Part shown: positions 1 through 6,673 of the stretch, piece after piece
Position numbering within the stretch: position 1 is the first letter of the stretch
Layout: each line of letters begins with the position of its first letter
Assembly: GCA_052148295.1 (NCBI GenBank)
Contig: JBKQIP010000020.1
Span: forward strand, 1 to 14,758
Source: Bog-473 sp052148295
GTDB taxonomy: Bacteria; Actinomycetota; Acidimicrobiia; Acidimicrobiales; RAAP-2
Reading direction: 5' to 3'
DNA length: 14,758 bases
The notes under the pieces: generated by a model
Seen by the model: only the letters and a program-made list of their open reading frames with translations
What the model was told of the DNA's origin: nothing
Databases searched by the model: none
Translations under genes and position numbers: made by a program

Positions 1-1
1 G

Positions 2-1528
2 GTGATCGGGGTGACCATGGCCCTGGCCATCGTGGCCACCTTCTTCGCCGCCTCACGGCCGGCCCATGCCGTCACCAAGATGTCCATCGTGACGGCCCTG
101 TCCGGGCGGCCGGACCCGCCCAAGCAGGTGCACCGCTCGGTGGTGCCCGGCGTCATCGCCGGCGTGGTCGCCTTCGTCCTGCTGGGGATCGCCGGGGGCG
201 GCGCCGGCAGCGGCCGGGGAGGCCCGTTGCCGCTGGTCCTGGGTCTGGTCGCCCTCATCGTGGCCGTCATCCTGCTCTCCCCCCTGTGTCTGGCCGTGCT
301 GGCGCGATCGGCGCGGCGCGCCCCGGTCGCGGTGCGCCTGGCCGTGCGGGACCTCGCCCGCTACCGGTCCCGATCAGGGTCGGCCCTGGCGGCCATCAGC
401 CTCGGGGTGCTGATCGCCGTCATCATCTGCGTGGTGGCGGCGGCACGGTACGGCAACGCTCTCGACTACGCCGGACCCAACCTGGCGTCGAACCAGCTGA
501 TCGTCTACACGCCCAACGGCAACCCGAACAGCGGCGGCCCGAACAACGGCGGCCCGAACGGTTCGCTGGCCGGCGGCGCCGCGTCGAGGTCGGGCACGAC
601 CGCGTCCCCCCAGGCCGAGGCGGACGCCATCGCCAGCGGCCTGGGGGCGCACGGCATGATCGAGCTCGAGGACGCCGGTGCCACCCTCCAGCACGCCGGC
701 CCCGGGCGCCAGTTCAGCGGGACCGTCTATGTCGCCACCCCGCAGCTCCTCCGTGCCTTCGGCATCAGCGCCTCCAGTGTCGCCCCCGCCGCCGACATCC
801 TCACCATGCGGCCGGGTCTGGCTTCCCTCTCCGGCATGCAGTTGGTGTACGGCAACTCTGGCGGTGGCCAGGTCGGACCCGGTGGGCCCGGTGGCGGGCC
901 CGGCGGCGCCATCGCCAACCCCCCCATGCAGACGGTCGGCGCCCTGCCGGCGGGCACGTCGGCGCCCAACACCGTGATCACCGAGCACGCCGTTCACGAG
1001 CTCGGCCTCCAGACCAGCGTGGCCGGCTGGCTCATCCAGACCCCCCACCCCCTCACCGCGGCCCAGATCACCAACGCCCGGCAGCTGGCGGCCACGGCGG
1101 GCATGACCATCGAGACCAAGAACGACCAGCCGACGTCGGCCGAGATCATCGACTGGGCCACCGTGTTCGGCATCCTCCTGGCGCTGGGCATCCTGACCAT
1201 GAGCGTCGGCCTCATCCGCAGTGAGACCGCCGCAGACCTGCGCATCCTCACCGCGACCGGGGCCAGCAGCGGCACCCGTCGTTCCATCACCGCCGCCACG
1301 GCCGGCGGGCTGGGCCTGCTCGGGGCCGTGCTGGGCACGGTGGCCGGCTACGTCGCCACCATCGCCTTCCTGCGGACCAACTCGCTGGACGGCCTGTCCT
1401 CCCTCGGCAACATTCCGGCCCGGAACCTTCTCCTCATCCTGGTCGCCATGCCCTTGATCGCGGCGGTGGGAGGATGGCTGCTGGCCGGACGCGAGCCGCC
1501 GGCCATCGCCCAGCGGCCGCTGGAGTAG
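2..1528 (+). CDS. ABC transporter permease, FtsX/MacB type (C-terminal part, 5' truncated)
   Basis: The inner-membrane permease of an ABC exporter or of an FtsX/LolC-like complex, which would work with an ATPase encoded outside the window. The frame is open from the left edge, so the 508 residues seen are the C-terminal part. Residues 1-35 resemble the end of a first FtsX domain (a helix, then a basic turn ending in TALSGR). Hydrophobic segments follow near 47-66, 77-100 and 127-148. A large extracytoplasmic domain spans about 150-380, and a closing FtsX domain has helices near 384-405, 430-456 and 474-496. The stretch SETAADLRILTATGAS and the following RR are typical of the FtsX cytoplasmic loop. 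The outer domain has two low-complexity Gly/Pro/Asn loops (about 172-188 and 286-302). The substrate cannot be read from the sequence. I am confident of the family, not of the role. Confidence 0.88.
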   Translation: MIGVTMALAIVATFFAASRPAHAVTKMSIVTALSGRPDPPKQVHRSVVPGVIAGVVAFVLLGIAGGGAGSGRGGPLPLVLGLVALIVAVILLSPLCLAVLARSARRAPVAVRLAVRDLARYRSRSGSALAAISLGVLIAVIICVVAAARYGNALDYAGPNLASNQLIVYTPNGNPNSGGPNNGGPNGSLAGGAASRSGTTASPQAEADAIASGLGAHGMIELEDAGATLQHAGPGRQFSGTVYVATPQLLRAFGISASSVAPAADILTMRPGLASLSGMQLVYGNSGGGQVGPGGPGGGPGGAIANPPMQTVGALPAGTSAPNTVITEHAVHELGLQTSVAGWLIQTPHPLTAAQITNARQLAATAGMTIETKNDQPTSAEIIDWATVFGILLALGILTMSVGLIRSETAADLRILTATGASSGTRRSITAATAGGLGLLGAVLGTVAGYVATIAFLRTNSLDGLSSLGNIPARNLLLILVAMPLIAAVGGWLLAGREPPAIAQRPLE

Positions 1529-1590
1529 GTCGCCGGCCGCTGTCCCCGAGGGGCCGTCGACGCGACCACCGAGTGTGCGAGGTGCCATCC

Positions 1591-2106
1591 ATGGATGCCG
1601 AGAACCCAGGAGCTCCGCCCGGGCGGGCCGTCGGCGTCGCCTCCGAACGACCGGCCCGATCGGAGACGACGTGGCGTACCCGGTCTCGCTGGCTCGTGCA
1701 CCTCGGCCTCCTGCTCTTGCTCGCAGCGGCCCTGGGGACCCTGCAACTCCTCCACGTCCGGAACGCCATCCATGCCATCGTCGGGCTGGCTTTCGCCGGC
1801 CTCGTCGTTGTCCACCTGGCCCAGCGTCGCCACCGGATTGCCCGGATGGTCGCGACGCTCATGCGCCTCCGGCCACGGTTCGAGCGCGAGATGCGTCTGT
1901 TGGCGTCGGATGCGATCCTGACCTTCGTCACGATCAATGTCGTGGTTTCAGGGATCCTCGACTGGGGCCGGGGTGCTCCCCTGCTCCTCCCCCTCCCACA
2001 GCCGTTCGACCGGTGGCACCTGACCTCGTCGGTCGTGCTCGTCGTGTACCTGGTCGTCCACGTCTCGCGACGGTGGAAACGCCTCCGACGGTCCACGATC
2101 CGATAG
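1591..2106 (+). CDS. Small four-helix membrane protein, probable di-heme b-type cytochrome (DUF4405-like)
   Basis: A 171-residue membrane protein with hydrophobic helices near 34-54, 57-77, 105-124 and 143-160. Two helices each hold a histidine pair at the same spacing: H61/H75 in the second and H143/H157 in the fourth (HX13H). That is the usual geometry for two b-hemes stacked across a four-helix bundle, as in cytochrome b and ferric-reductase-like folds. The function is inferred: transmembrane electron transfer, partner unknown. ATG 1591 was chosen because GAGGT lies about seven bases upstream; the open frame extends further up but overlaps the permease gene. The N-terminal 30 residues are polar and Pro/Arg-rich, probably cytoplasmic. 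It starts 62 bp after the permease on the same strand, so cotranscription is possible. The DUF4405 label is from memory and less certain than the heme pattern. Confidence 0.75.
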   Translation: MDAENPGAPPGRAVGVASERPARSETTWRTRSRWLVHLGLLLLLAAALGTLQLLHVRNAIHAIVGLAFAGLVVVHLAQRRHRIARMVATLMRLRPRFEREMRLLASDAILTFVTINVVVSGILDWGRGAPLLLPLPQPFDRWHLTSSVVLVVYLVVHVSRRWKRLRRSTIR

Positions 2107-2127
2107 CCCCGACCTCGCACAGGGGTC

Positions 2128-2805
2128 TCAGCGGCCACCATCGGAGAGGCCGGCGAAGAGGGCACGCATGGTCCGGGCCACCGCGTCGCGGGTTTGCGCG
2201 GGATCCGTCGAATTGGCGATCAGCATGGCCCCCCGGGTCAGGGCTCCCAGCAGCAGCCGGGCCAGGGTCTCGGGGTCCTCGACCCGCAGCCTCCCCTCCT
2301 GCACGGCCGCTCGCAGGGCTTCGACGATGGCGACGAAAGCGTAGCGCTCGTCGAGCTCGGTGAAGCGGGCCAGGCCGAGCACGGCCGGTGCGTCCACCAG
2401 GATGATCCGCTGGAGATCCGGCTCGAGGACGGCGTCGAGGAACGCCTCGAAGCCCCGGTTCAGGAACTCGACTTCGTCGGCGGCGCCCTCGGCCGCGACG
2501 GCCGAGGCGCCCAACAGCTCGAGGTGGACGGTCTCGAACACCGTCTCGAAGAGCGCAGCCTTGGTCGCGAAGTGGTGATAGAGCGCGCCGATGGTCACCC
2601 GCGCCTCGCGGGCGACGTCCTCGACCGAGGTGGACGCGAAGCCGTCCCGGCCGAACAGATGGCGGGCGGCGGCTACCAGCGCGGCCCGGGTCTGCGCCAC
2701 CTGCTCGGCCCGCAGGGAGGTCGGCTGGTCCACGGTCGGCGGTTCGGGCACCTCGGCGGTGGGCACCACCCTTGTGTAGTCGGTGGGCTCCACCCTTGTG
2801 CGCAC
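2128..2805 (-). CDS. TetR/AcrR-family transcriptional regulator
   Basis: A 225-residue DNA-binding repressor of the TetR type. The helix-turn-helix lies at about residues 58-86 and reads STSVEDVAREARVTIGALY followed by HHFATKAALF, a close fit to the family signature. The remaining 130 residues form the helical ligand-binding and dimer domain, whose ligand cannot be guessed. The gene is divergent from the mycothiol-dependent isomerase-family gene across a 61-bp AT-rich gap, the common layout for a TetR repressor and its target. The GTG start at 2805 has no well-spaced Shine-Dalgarno site. However, a TATAAC box (2822 down to 2817) would put transcription only a few bases upstream, so a nearly leaderless mRNA is possible. 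A later GTG at 2733 would remove the unusual N-terminal 24 residues, which come from a 24-bp tandem repeat. Confidence 0.9.
   Translation of the reverse strand: MRTRVEPTDYTRVVPTAEVPEPPTVDQPTSLRAEQVAQTRAALVAAARHLFGRDGFASTSVEDVAREARVTIGALYHHFATKAALFETVFETVHLELLGASAVAAEGAADEVEFLNRGFEAFLDAVLEPDLQRIILVDAPAVLGLARFTELDERYAFVAIVEALRAAVQEGRLRVEDPETLARLLLGALTRGAMLIANSTDPAQTRDAVARTMRALFAGLSDGGR
2753..2800 (-). repeat. Two tandem 24-bp units, each with a GGTGG-N3-CCACC hairpin
   Basis: On the minus strand, 2800-2777 and 2776-2753 are adjacent 24-bp copies that match at 21 of 24 positions. Each begins CACAAGGGTGG and contains GGTGG, three bases, then CCACC. The units lie at the 5' end of tetR and would encode the near-repeated peptides TRVEPTDY and TRVVPTAE. 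They could be protein-binding dyads, small mRNA hairpins, or just a recent duplication. Confidence 0.7.
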
Positions 2806-2866
2806 CCTTCGGCCTGGTTATAGTAGTTGTATCCTACATAGTAATACTATCTAAAGGAGTATAGAT
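2806..2866. promoter_or_regulatory. AT-rich divergent promoter/operator between tetR and the isomerase-family gene
   Basis: This gap is strongly AT-rich inside very GC-rich DNA. Positions 2820-2850 form an imperfect 31-bp dyad centred at 2835: ATAGTA at one end and TACTAT at the other, with further matched positions inside (10 of 15 pairs). A minus-strand TATAAC box (2817-2822) fits the tetR promoter. A plus-strand TACTAT (2845-2850) might be a weak -10 box. AAAGGAG at 2853-2859 is an excellent ribosome site seven bases before ATG 2867. The likely role, by inference, is repression of both genes by the TetR protein. Confidence 0.65.
2853..2859 (+). promoter_or_regulatory. Strong ribosome binding site AAAGGAG
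   Basis: AAAGGAG lies seven bases before ATG 2867 and fixes the start of the mycothiol-dependent isomerase-family gene. Confidence 0.85.
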
Positions 2867-3610
2867 ATGACGGATGCCATCAACGCGCTGAAATCCGACC
2901 GGGCGGCCCTGCTGGCGATCTGCGACGGGTTCGACCGGGACGATTGGGAGGCGCCGAGCGGGTGCGCCGGCTGGTCCGTCAAGGACGTGGTCTCGCATGT
3001 CGGAGCCCTCTTCTGGATGGTGGTCGACCCCGGGAACCTCCCCGACGTGACGGCCCTGGCCACCGAGCGCGCCCAGGACGCGCTCGTCGAGGCCAGGCGG
3101 TCGATGGACGCGCCAGCGGTCCTGGCGGACTACGAATCGGTGAGCGCCAGCGCGTTGGAGGTCCTGGCCTCGTTCGCGGGGCAGGACCTCGAGATCCCCC
3201 TGGGCGACCTGGGGACGTATGCCGCGTCGCTGCTGCCCACGGCGTTCTGCTTCGACCATTACGTCCACATCCGCGCCGACCTGTTCGCCCCTCGCGGGCC
3301 GCTCACCGGACAGCCGCCACCCTCCGACGAGCTCCGTCTCGTCCCCGTGCTCGATTGGATCGAGGCCGCCCTGCCTCAGCAGAACGCCGAGAAGCTCGAT
3401 GCGTTGGGCGGCTCGGTGGAGCTCGTCGTCGACGGTCCGGGCGCACGCACCATCCGGATCGGGTCGGGAGACGCGCTGGGCCAGGTTGCCTCCGACGCCC
3501 ATTCGCTCGTGCTCTGGGTGACCCAGCGTGCCACCTGGGACGACGTGGGCGTCAAGGTGAGCGGTGACGAGAGGGGACTGGCGGCCGCCCGCAACCTGCA
3601 CGTCTTCTGA
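2867..3610 (+). CDS. Mycothiol-dependent maleylpyruvate isomerase-family protein (DinB/MDMPI fold)
   Basis: A 247-residue protein whose start matches the N-terminal domain of the mycothiol-dependent maleylpyruvate isomerase family: an acidic first helix, then CAGWSVKDVVSHVGA at about 33-47. Family members are DinB-like four-helix bundles that bind a metal through three histidines. The matching residues here are H44 and the pair H131 and H134 (FDHYVHIRAD). Some members isomerise or conjugate using mycothiol, the actinobacterial thiol; most are of unknown substrate. The C-terminal third (about 165-247) resembles the SCP2-like tail often found in this family. The start is clear: AAAGGAG precedes ATG 2867. 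The gene is divergent from a TetR regulator and probably controlled by it, perhaps for detoxification of electrophiles, which is inference. It is convergent with the aldolase-family gene downstream. Confidence 0.85.
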   Translation: MTDAINALKSDRAALLAICDGFDRDDWEAPSGCAGWSVKDVVSHVGALFWMVVDPGNLPDVTALATERAQDALVEARRSMDAPAVLADYESVSASALEVLASFAGQDLEIPLGDLGTYAASLLPTAFCFDHYVHIRADLFAPRGPLTGQPPPSDELRLVPVLDWIEAALPQQNAEKLDALGGSVELVVDGPGARTIRIGSGDALGQVASDAHSLVLWVTQRATWDDVGVKVSGDERGLAAARNLHVF

Positions 3611-3661
3611 TTCGGGGACGGGTCCGGGGCGGGTACCCCCACGACCGGCCGCGACCGCTCC

Positions 3662-4396
3662 TCAGCCGAGCAGCTCGGGGTCGGCCCTGAGCTCGGCCCG
3701 CACGGCGGCCTCCCAGAAGCCGATGAACCCCTCGCCGTCGCCGGCGGCGGTGGCGTCGAGGAAGGCCTGCGGAAGGGGCGAGTCGGCCTGGCTCCCGGCG
3801 GCCCGCGCCAGCCAGCTGCGGTGGCAGCGCTGTTCGAGGGCCACGGCGCGCTGGTGCACGGCCCGGGCCGATCCGCCCAGGACGAACACGCCGTGGCCGG
3901 CCAGGAGCGCCGCGGTCGCCGTCCCCATGGCCTCGATGGCCCGGCGAGCGCTCGAGGGGTCGTTGACCGGTCCGGTGTACTCGTTCACCAAGGTGAGGTG
4001 GCCGCCCCCCAAGGCCGAGCTCTGATCGAGGATCGGCGGGATCTCCCCCATGTCGGACCACACCGTGCCGTAGAGGGGATGGTGGTGCATGGCCCAGCCG
4101 ATGTCGGCATGCCGCTTGTGCAGCTCGAGATGAAGCGGGATGCCCGGGGGCACGGGCCAGTCGCCTTCGACCACCCGCCCGTCGAGGTCGATCCGCAACA
4201 CCTGGCCGGGCTTGAACTCGGCCCAGGTGAGGAGCCACGGGTTGCACAAGAGGGTGCCGTCGCCCTGGTTGACCGTGATGTGGCCGGCGAGGTGGTCGTT
4301 GTACCCCTCCCGCCACAGGGCCCGGGCCAGGACCACCAGCTCCTCGCGCTGGGAGAGGTCGGGGATGAGCTTCTCGGCGGTCGGTTCGTACTCCAT
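3662..4396 (-). CDS. Class II aldolase/adducin-family protein with an altered catalytic Glu position
   Basis: A 244-residue enzyme of the class II aldolase/adducin fold, a zinc-dependent family that includes fuculose-phosphate aldolase, epimerases and some decarboxylases. The zinc histidines are visible: H104 and H106 in WAMHHHPLYGT, and H168 in LLAGHGVFVLG. The N-terminal part has LAGHITV and the following LLCNPW, as in the family. Aligned from memory to FucA by the fixed distance to the first zinc histidine, catalytic Glu73 falls on G85, so an ordinary aldol reaction is doubtful. E91 is nearby. ATG 4396 is chosen because AGAGGAG sits five bases upstream; the open frame runs 30 codons higher into the preceding gene. 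It follows the amidohydrolase gene by 10 bp, and its ribosome site overlaps that gene's stop, so the two form an operon. Confidence 0.88.
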   Translation of the reverse strand: MEYEPTAEKLIPDLSQREELVVLARALWREGYNDHLAGHITVNQGDGTLLCNPWLLTWAEFKPGQVLRIDLDGRVVEGDWPVPPGIPLHLELHKRHADIGWAMHHHPLYGTVWSDMGEIPPILDQSSALGGGHLTLVNEYTGPVNDPSSARRAIEAMGTATAALLAGHGVFVLGGSARAVHQRAVALEQRCHRSWLARAAGSQADSPLPQAFLDATAAGDGEGFIGFWEAAVRAELRADPELLG

Positions 4397-4406
4397 GGGG
4401 CTCCTC

Positions 4407-5624
4407 TCAGAGGGGTAGGACCAATGCGGGTAGGGGGTGGCGGTAGAGAGCGGCGGCATTCCCGCTGCAGATGGCCCGCAGCTCATCGGGCGGGAGATGG
4501 CTCCAACATTCCGCGATCACGCGCTGGGTGTCGGGCCACGTGCTGTCGCCATGGGGGTAGTCGACCTCGACCATGACGTGCTCGACCCCGATGCGGTGGC
4601 GGGTATCGATGGTCGAGGGGTCGTCGATGGTGCAGAACCAGAAATTCCGCTGCAGCACCTCGGACGGTCGCAGCTCCCAGCCCAGCCCGTAGCCCGAACG
4701 GTCGACCATGTTGTCCAGGCGGTCCAGCAGCATGGCCACCCAGCCGATGCCCCCCTCGCTCATGGCGATCTTGAGACTGGGGTAGCGGGTCGGGTAGCCG
4801 GACCACAGCCACTCGGCGCAGGCGGTCAGCGACAGCTGACCGAAGAGGGTGGCACCGAGCTGCAGGGCGGGAGCGCCCGGGGGTGACGGGGTGAGGCCCG
4901 AGCTGCCGACGTGGAGCGAGACGACGGTGTCCGTCTCGACGACGGCCTCCATGATGGGATCCCAATGGGCGCGGTCCCACAGGGACGGGAGACCGATCTC
5001 ATGGGGTCGCTCCGGGAGGGTGACCGAGGTGAAGCCACGGGCCGCATTGCGGCGGATCTCGTCGGCGGCGATGGCGGGATCGGCGAGATACGTGATCCCG
5101 AGCGGGATGATCCGGTCGGGGTGGGCCTGGTACCACGCCTCGAAGAGCCAGTCGTTCCAGGCCCGGATGCAGGCCAGTCCCAGGTCCTGGTCGGTCGCGG
5201 CGAAGAACACCCTTCCGCAGAAGCCGGTGATCTGCGAGGGGAAGTTCACCGAGGCCCAGACCCCGTTGATGTCCATGTCCTGGACGCGGGCGTCGACGTC
5301 GTAGCAGCCCGGGCGCATCTGGTCGAAACGGAACGGTTCCAGACCGTAGGTGTCGGGCCGGCGGCCGGCGACGGCGTTCATGCCGACCTGGGTGTAGCGC
5401 GCTCCCTCGAATTCCCACACCTGGTGCCCCTCGGGTGTCTCGACGATCCGGGGGGCCCCATCGGCCAGCCGGCGGGGGAGTCGCCCCTCGAACGTGTCCG
5501 GTGGTTCCACCACGTGGTCGTCGACCGAGATCACCGTGGTCCGCACCTGGCGCGGGTCGGGGTCGGGCAGGAACAGCTCGGGGTCCAGCATGGTCCTCTC
5601 GGCAGAGCGCTGGCTCGACGGCAT
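4407..5624 (-). CDS. Amidohydrolase-2 (ACMSD-like) family metal-dependent hydrolase/decarboxylase
   Basis: A 405-residue TIM-barrel metalloenzyme of the amidohydrolase-related family that includes ACMSD and aromatic-acid decarboxylases. Seen in order are the first-strand motif D35-x-H37-x2-E40-P41, the stretch HPDRIIPLG at 168-176, H238 (SLHVGSSG), the SEGGIGW segment with E290, and D355 in VEVDYPHGDSTWP. These match the metal-binding and catalytic positions of the family. Substrate is unknown; this subfamily is common in actinobacterial aromatic and steroid catabolism. The start is ATG 5624, with GGAGG seven bases upstream (minus strand); other in-frame ATGs lie at 5642, 5630 and 5591. It is first in an operon with the class II aldolase-family gene. 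Both families include non-oxidative decarboxylases of aromatic acids, so joint catabolism is plausible but inferred. A 14-bp perfect dyad lies 35 bp upstream. Confidence 0.9.
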   Translation of the reverse strand: MPSSQRSAERTMLDPELFLPDPDPRQVRTTVISVDDHVVEPPDTFEGRLPRRLADGAPRIVETPEGHQVWEFEGARYTQVGMNAVAGRRPDTYGLEPFRFDQMRPGCYDVDARVQDMDINGVWASVNFPSQITGFCGRVFFAATDQDLGLACIRAWNDWLFEAWYQAHPDRIIPLGITYLADPAIAADEIRRNAARGFTSVTLPERPHEIGLPSLWDRAHWDPIMEAVVETDTVVSLHVGSSGLTPSPPGAPALQLGATLFGQLSLTACAEWLWSGYPTRYPSLKIAMSEGGIGWVAMLLDRLDNMVDRSGYGLGWELRPSEVLQRNFWFCTIDDPSTIDTRHRIGVEHVMVEVDYPHGDSTWPDTQRVIAECWSHLPPDELRAICSGNAAALYRHPLPALVLPL

Positions 5625-5658
5625 CCTCATGCCTCCCCTCAATGGCTGCCCTAGCTTC

Positions 5659-5672
5659 GCAGACCAGTCTGC
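5659..5672. promoter_or_regulatory. Perfect 14-bp dyad GCAGAC-CA-GTCTGC, candidate operator
   Basis: The arms match fully around a two-base centre. The dyad lies in the divergent gap between the amidohydrolase operon (35 bp from its start) and the short-chain dehydrogenase. The compact shape resembles operators of TetR-type dimers. No regulator gene adjoins it; the nearest visible is the TetR gene about 3 kb away. Promoter boxes here are not convincing. Confidence 0.45.
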
Positions 5673-5775
5673 CCCTCCCGTCAGCGTCCGCTCAACCGCG
5701 GGGTTCCGGCCCGCTCCGCCCGGCCCACCCGACCCGGTGCACCGCAGTGATGTGACAAGGTGAGGCCGTGAGCCA

Positions 5776-5791
5776 CCGGGAGCGGTCCCGG
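5776..5791 (+). promoter_or_regulatory. Hairpin CCGGGA-GCGG-TCCCGG in the dehydrogenase leader
   Basis: A six-bp perfect stem with a four-base loop, 28 bp before the preferred ATG of the dehydrogenase. It may affect translation or be a by-product of high GC. The rest of the 5625-5818 gap holds the 14-bp dyad and no open frame that I would call a gene. Confidence 0.3.
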
Positions 5792-5818
5792 GAGGACGCT
5801 CGTGGCCGGAGGAAGCGC

Positions 5819-6655
5819 ATGACGATGGAGATCGGTGGAAGCGCGCTCGTCACGGGGGCGAGCCGGGGTCTCGGACGGGCCGTCGCCGTTGAGCTGGCCG
5901 ACCGCGGCTTCGACACGATGGCCACCATGCGCGATCCGGACCTCGGCCAGGGGCTCGCCGGCGAGACGACCGGCCGGCTCGCCGTGCGGCGCCTCGACGT
6001 CACCGACCCCGGCACCTATGACCTGCCCGGTGACCTGCGCGTGCTGGTGAACAACGCCGGCATCGACTCCGACTACCTCCCGGTCGAGCACGGCGATCTC
6101 GAGGACTGGCGCAGGGTGTTCGAGACGAACGTCATGGGCGTGGTCGGCGTCACCACGGCAGCCATCCCACTCCTGCGGGCGAACGCACCGGCCGTCGTCT
6201 GCAATGTGACCTCGTCGTCGATCCTCGCCAGCGTCCCGTTCTTCGCCACCTACCGGGCGTCCAAGGCGGCGGTCTCCGCGTTCGGCGACACGCTGCGGGT
6301 CGAGGTGGCCCCGTTCGGCATCCGCGTGGTCGAGATCCTGCCCGGTCCGATCGACACCGACATGTTCCGACTGAGCACCGGTGACCCGATCGCCCTGCGC
6401 TACGAGCGCTACCGATCGATGGCCGAGTATGCCGCCCGGGTGCGCAGGGAGGTGGCGGACCCACAGGTGTCGGAACCGGCAGACGCCGCCCGCCTCATTG
6501 CCGACGCCATCCTCGACGAGCAGGGTCCGATGCGCCACGGCTGCGACCCGTTGTCGATCGGGATGCTCGAGTTGTGGCGCCAGTGCGATGACGAGACCAT
6601 GTACCAGCTGACCGGCCAGTCGCTGGCCGAGCACGCTTCGCCGTGGGAGGACTGA
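5819..6655 (+). CDS. Short-chain dehydrogenase/reductase (SDR)
   Basis: A 278-residue classical SDR, a cytosolic NAD(P)-dependent oxidoreductase with a Rossmann fold. The cofactor loop TGASRGLG is at 12-19, D60-V61 is the adenine-contact position, and NNAG is at 78-81. The catalytic set is N104, S132, Y145 and K149 (YRASK), followed by the PGP turn near 175-177. The C-terminal part (about 185-278) is longer than in minimal SDRs and sits around the substrate pocket. ATG 5819 is chosen because GGAGGA lies five bases upstream. A GTG at 5768 would add 17 mostly Arg-rich residues and has a poorer ribosome site. The gene is divergent from the amidohydrolase operon and convergent with an alpha/beta hydrolase, with only 18 bp between their stops. 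Substrate unknown; it could share the catabolic theme of its neighbours. Confidence 0.93.
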   Translation: MTMEIGGSALVTGASRGLGRAVAVELADRGFDTMATMRDPDLGQGLAGETTGRLAVRRLDVTDPGTYDLPGDLRVLVNNAGIDSDYLPVEHGDLEDWRRVFETNVMGVVGVTTAAIPLLRANAPAVVCNVTSSSILASVPFFATYRASKAAVSAFGDTLRVEVAPFGIRVVEILPGPIDTDMFRLSTGDPIALRYERYRSMAEYAARVRREVADPQVSEPADAARLIADAILDEQGPMRHGCDPLSIGMLELWRQCDDETMYQLTGQSLAEHASPWED

Positions 6656-6658
6656 AGG

Positions 6659-6672
6659 GTCCGCCGCCGGAC
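6659..6672. terminator. Small hairpin GTCCG-CCGC-CGGAC between convergent genes
   Basis: A five-bp perfect stem fills most of the 18-bp gap between the stops of the dehydrogenase (+) and the alpha/beta hydrolase (-). No T-run follows on either strand, so a bidirectional terminator is only possible. Confidence 0.3.
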
Positions 6673-6673
6673 G

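Noticed and set aside
374..1588. 404-codon open frame antisense to the ABC permease
   Set aside because: Low-complexity Gly/Arg-rich translation with no motif. The plus-strand frame has clear FtsX helices.
4397..4486. Thirty extra N-terminal codons for the class II aldolase-family gene
   Set aside because: They overlap the end of the amidohydrolase gene, and a strong ribosome site precedes ATG 4396.
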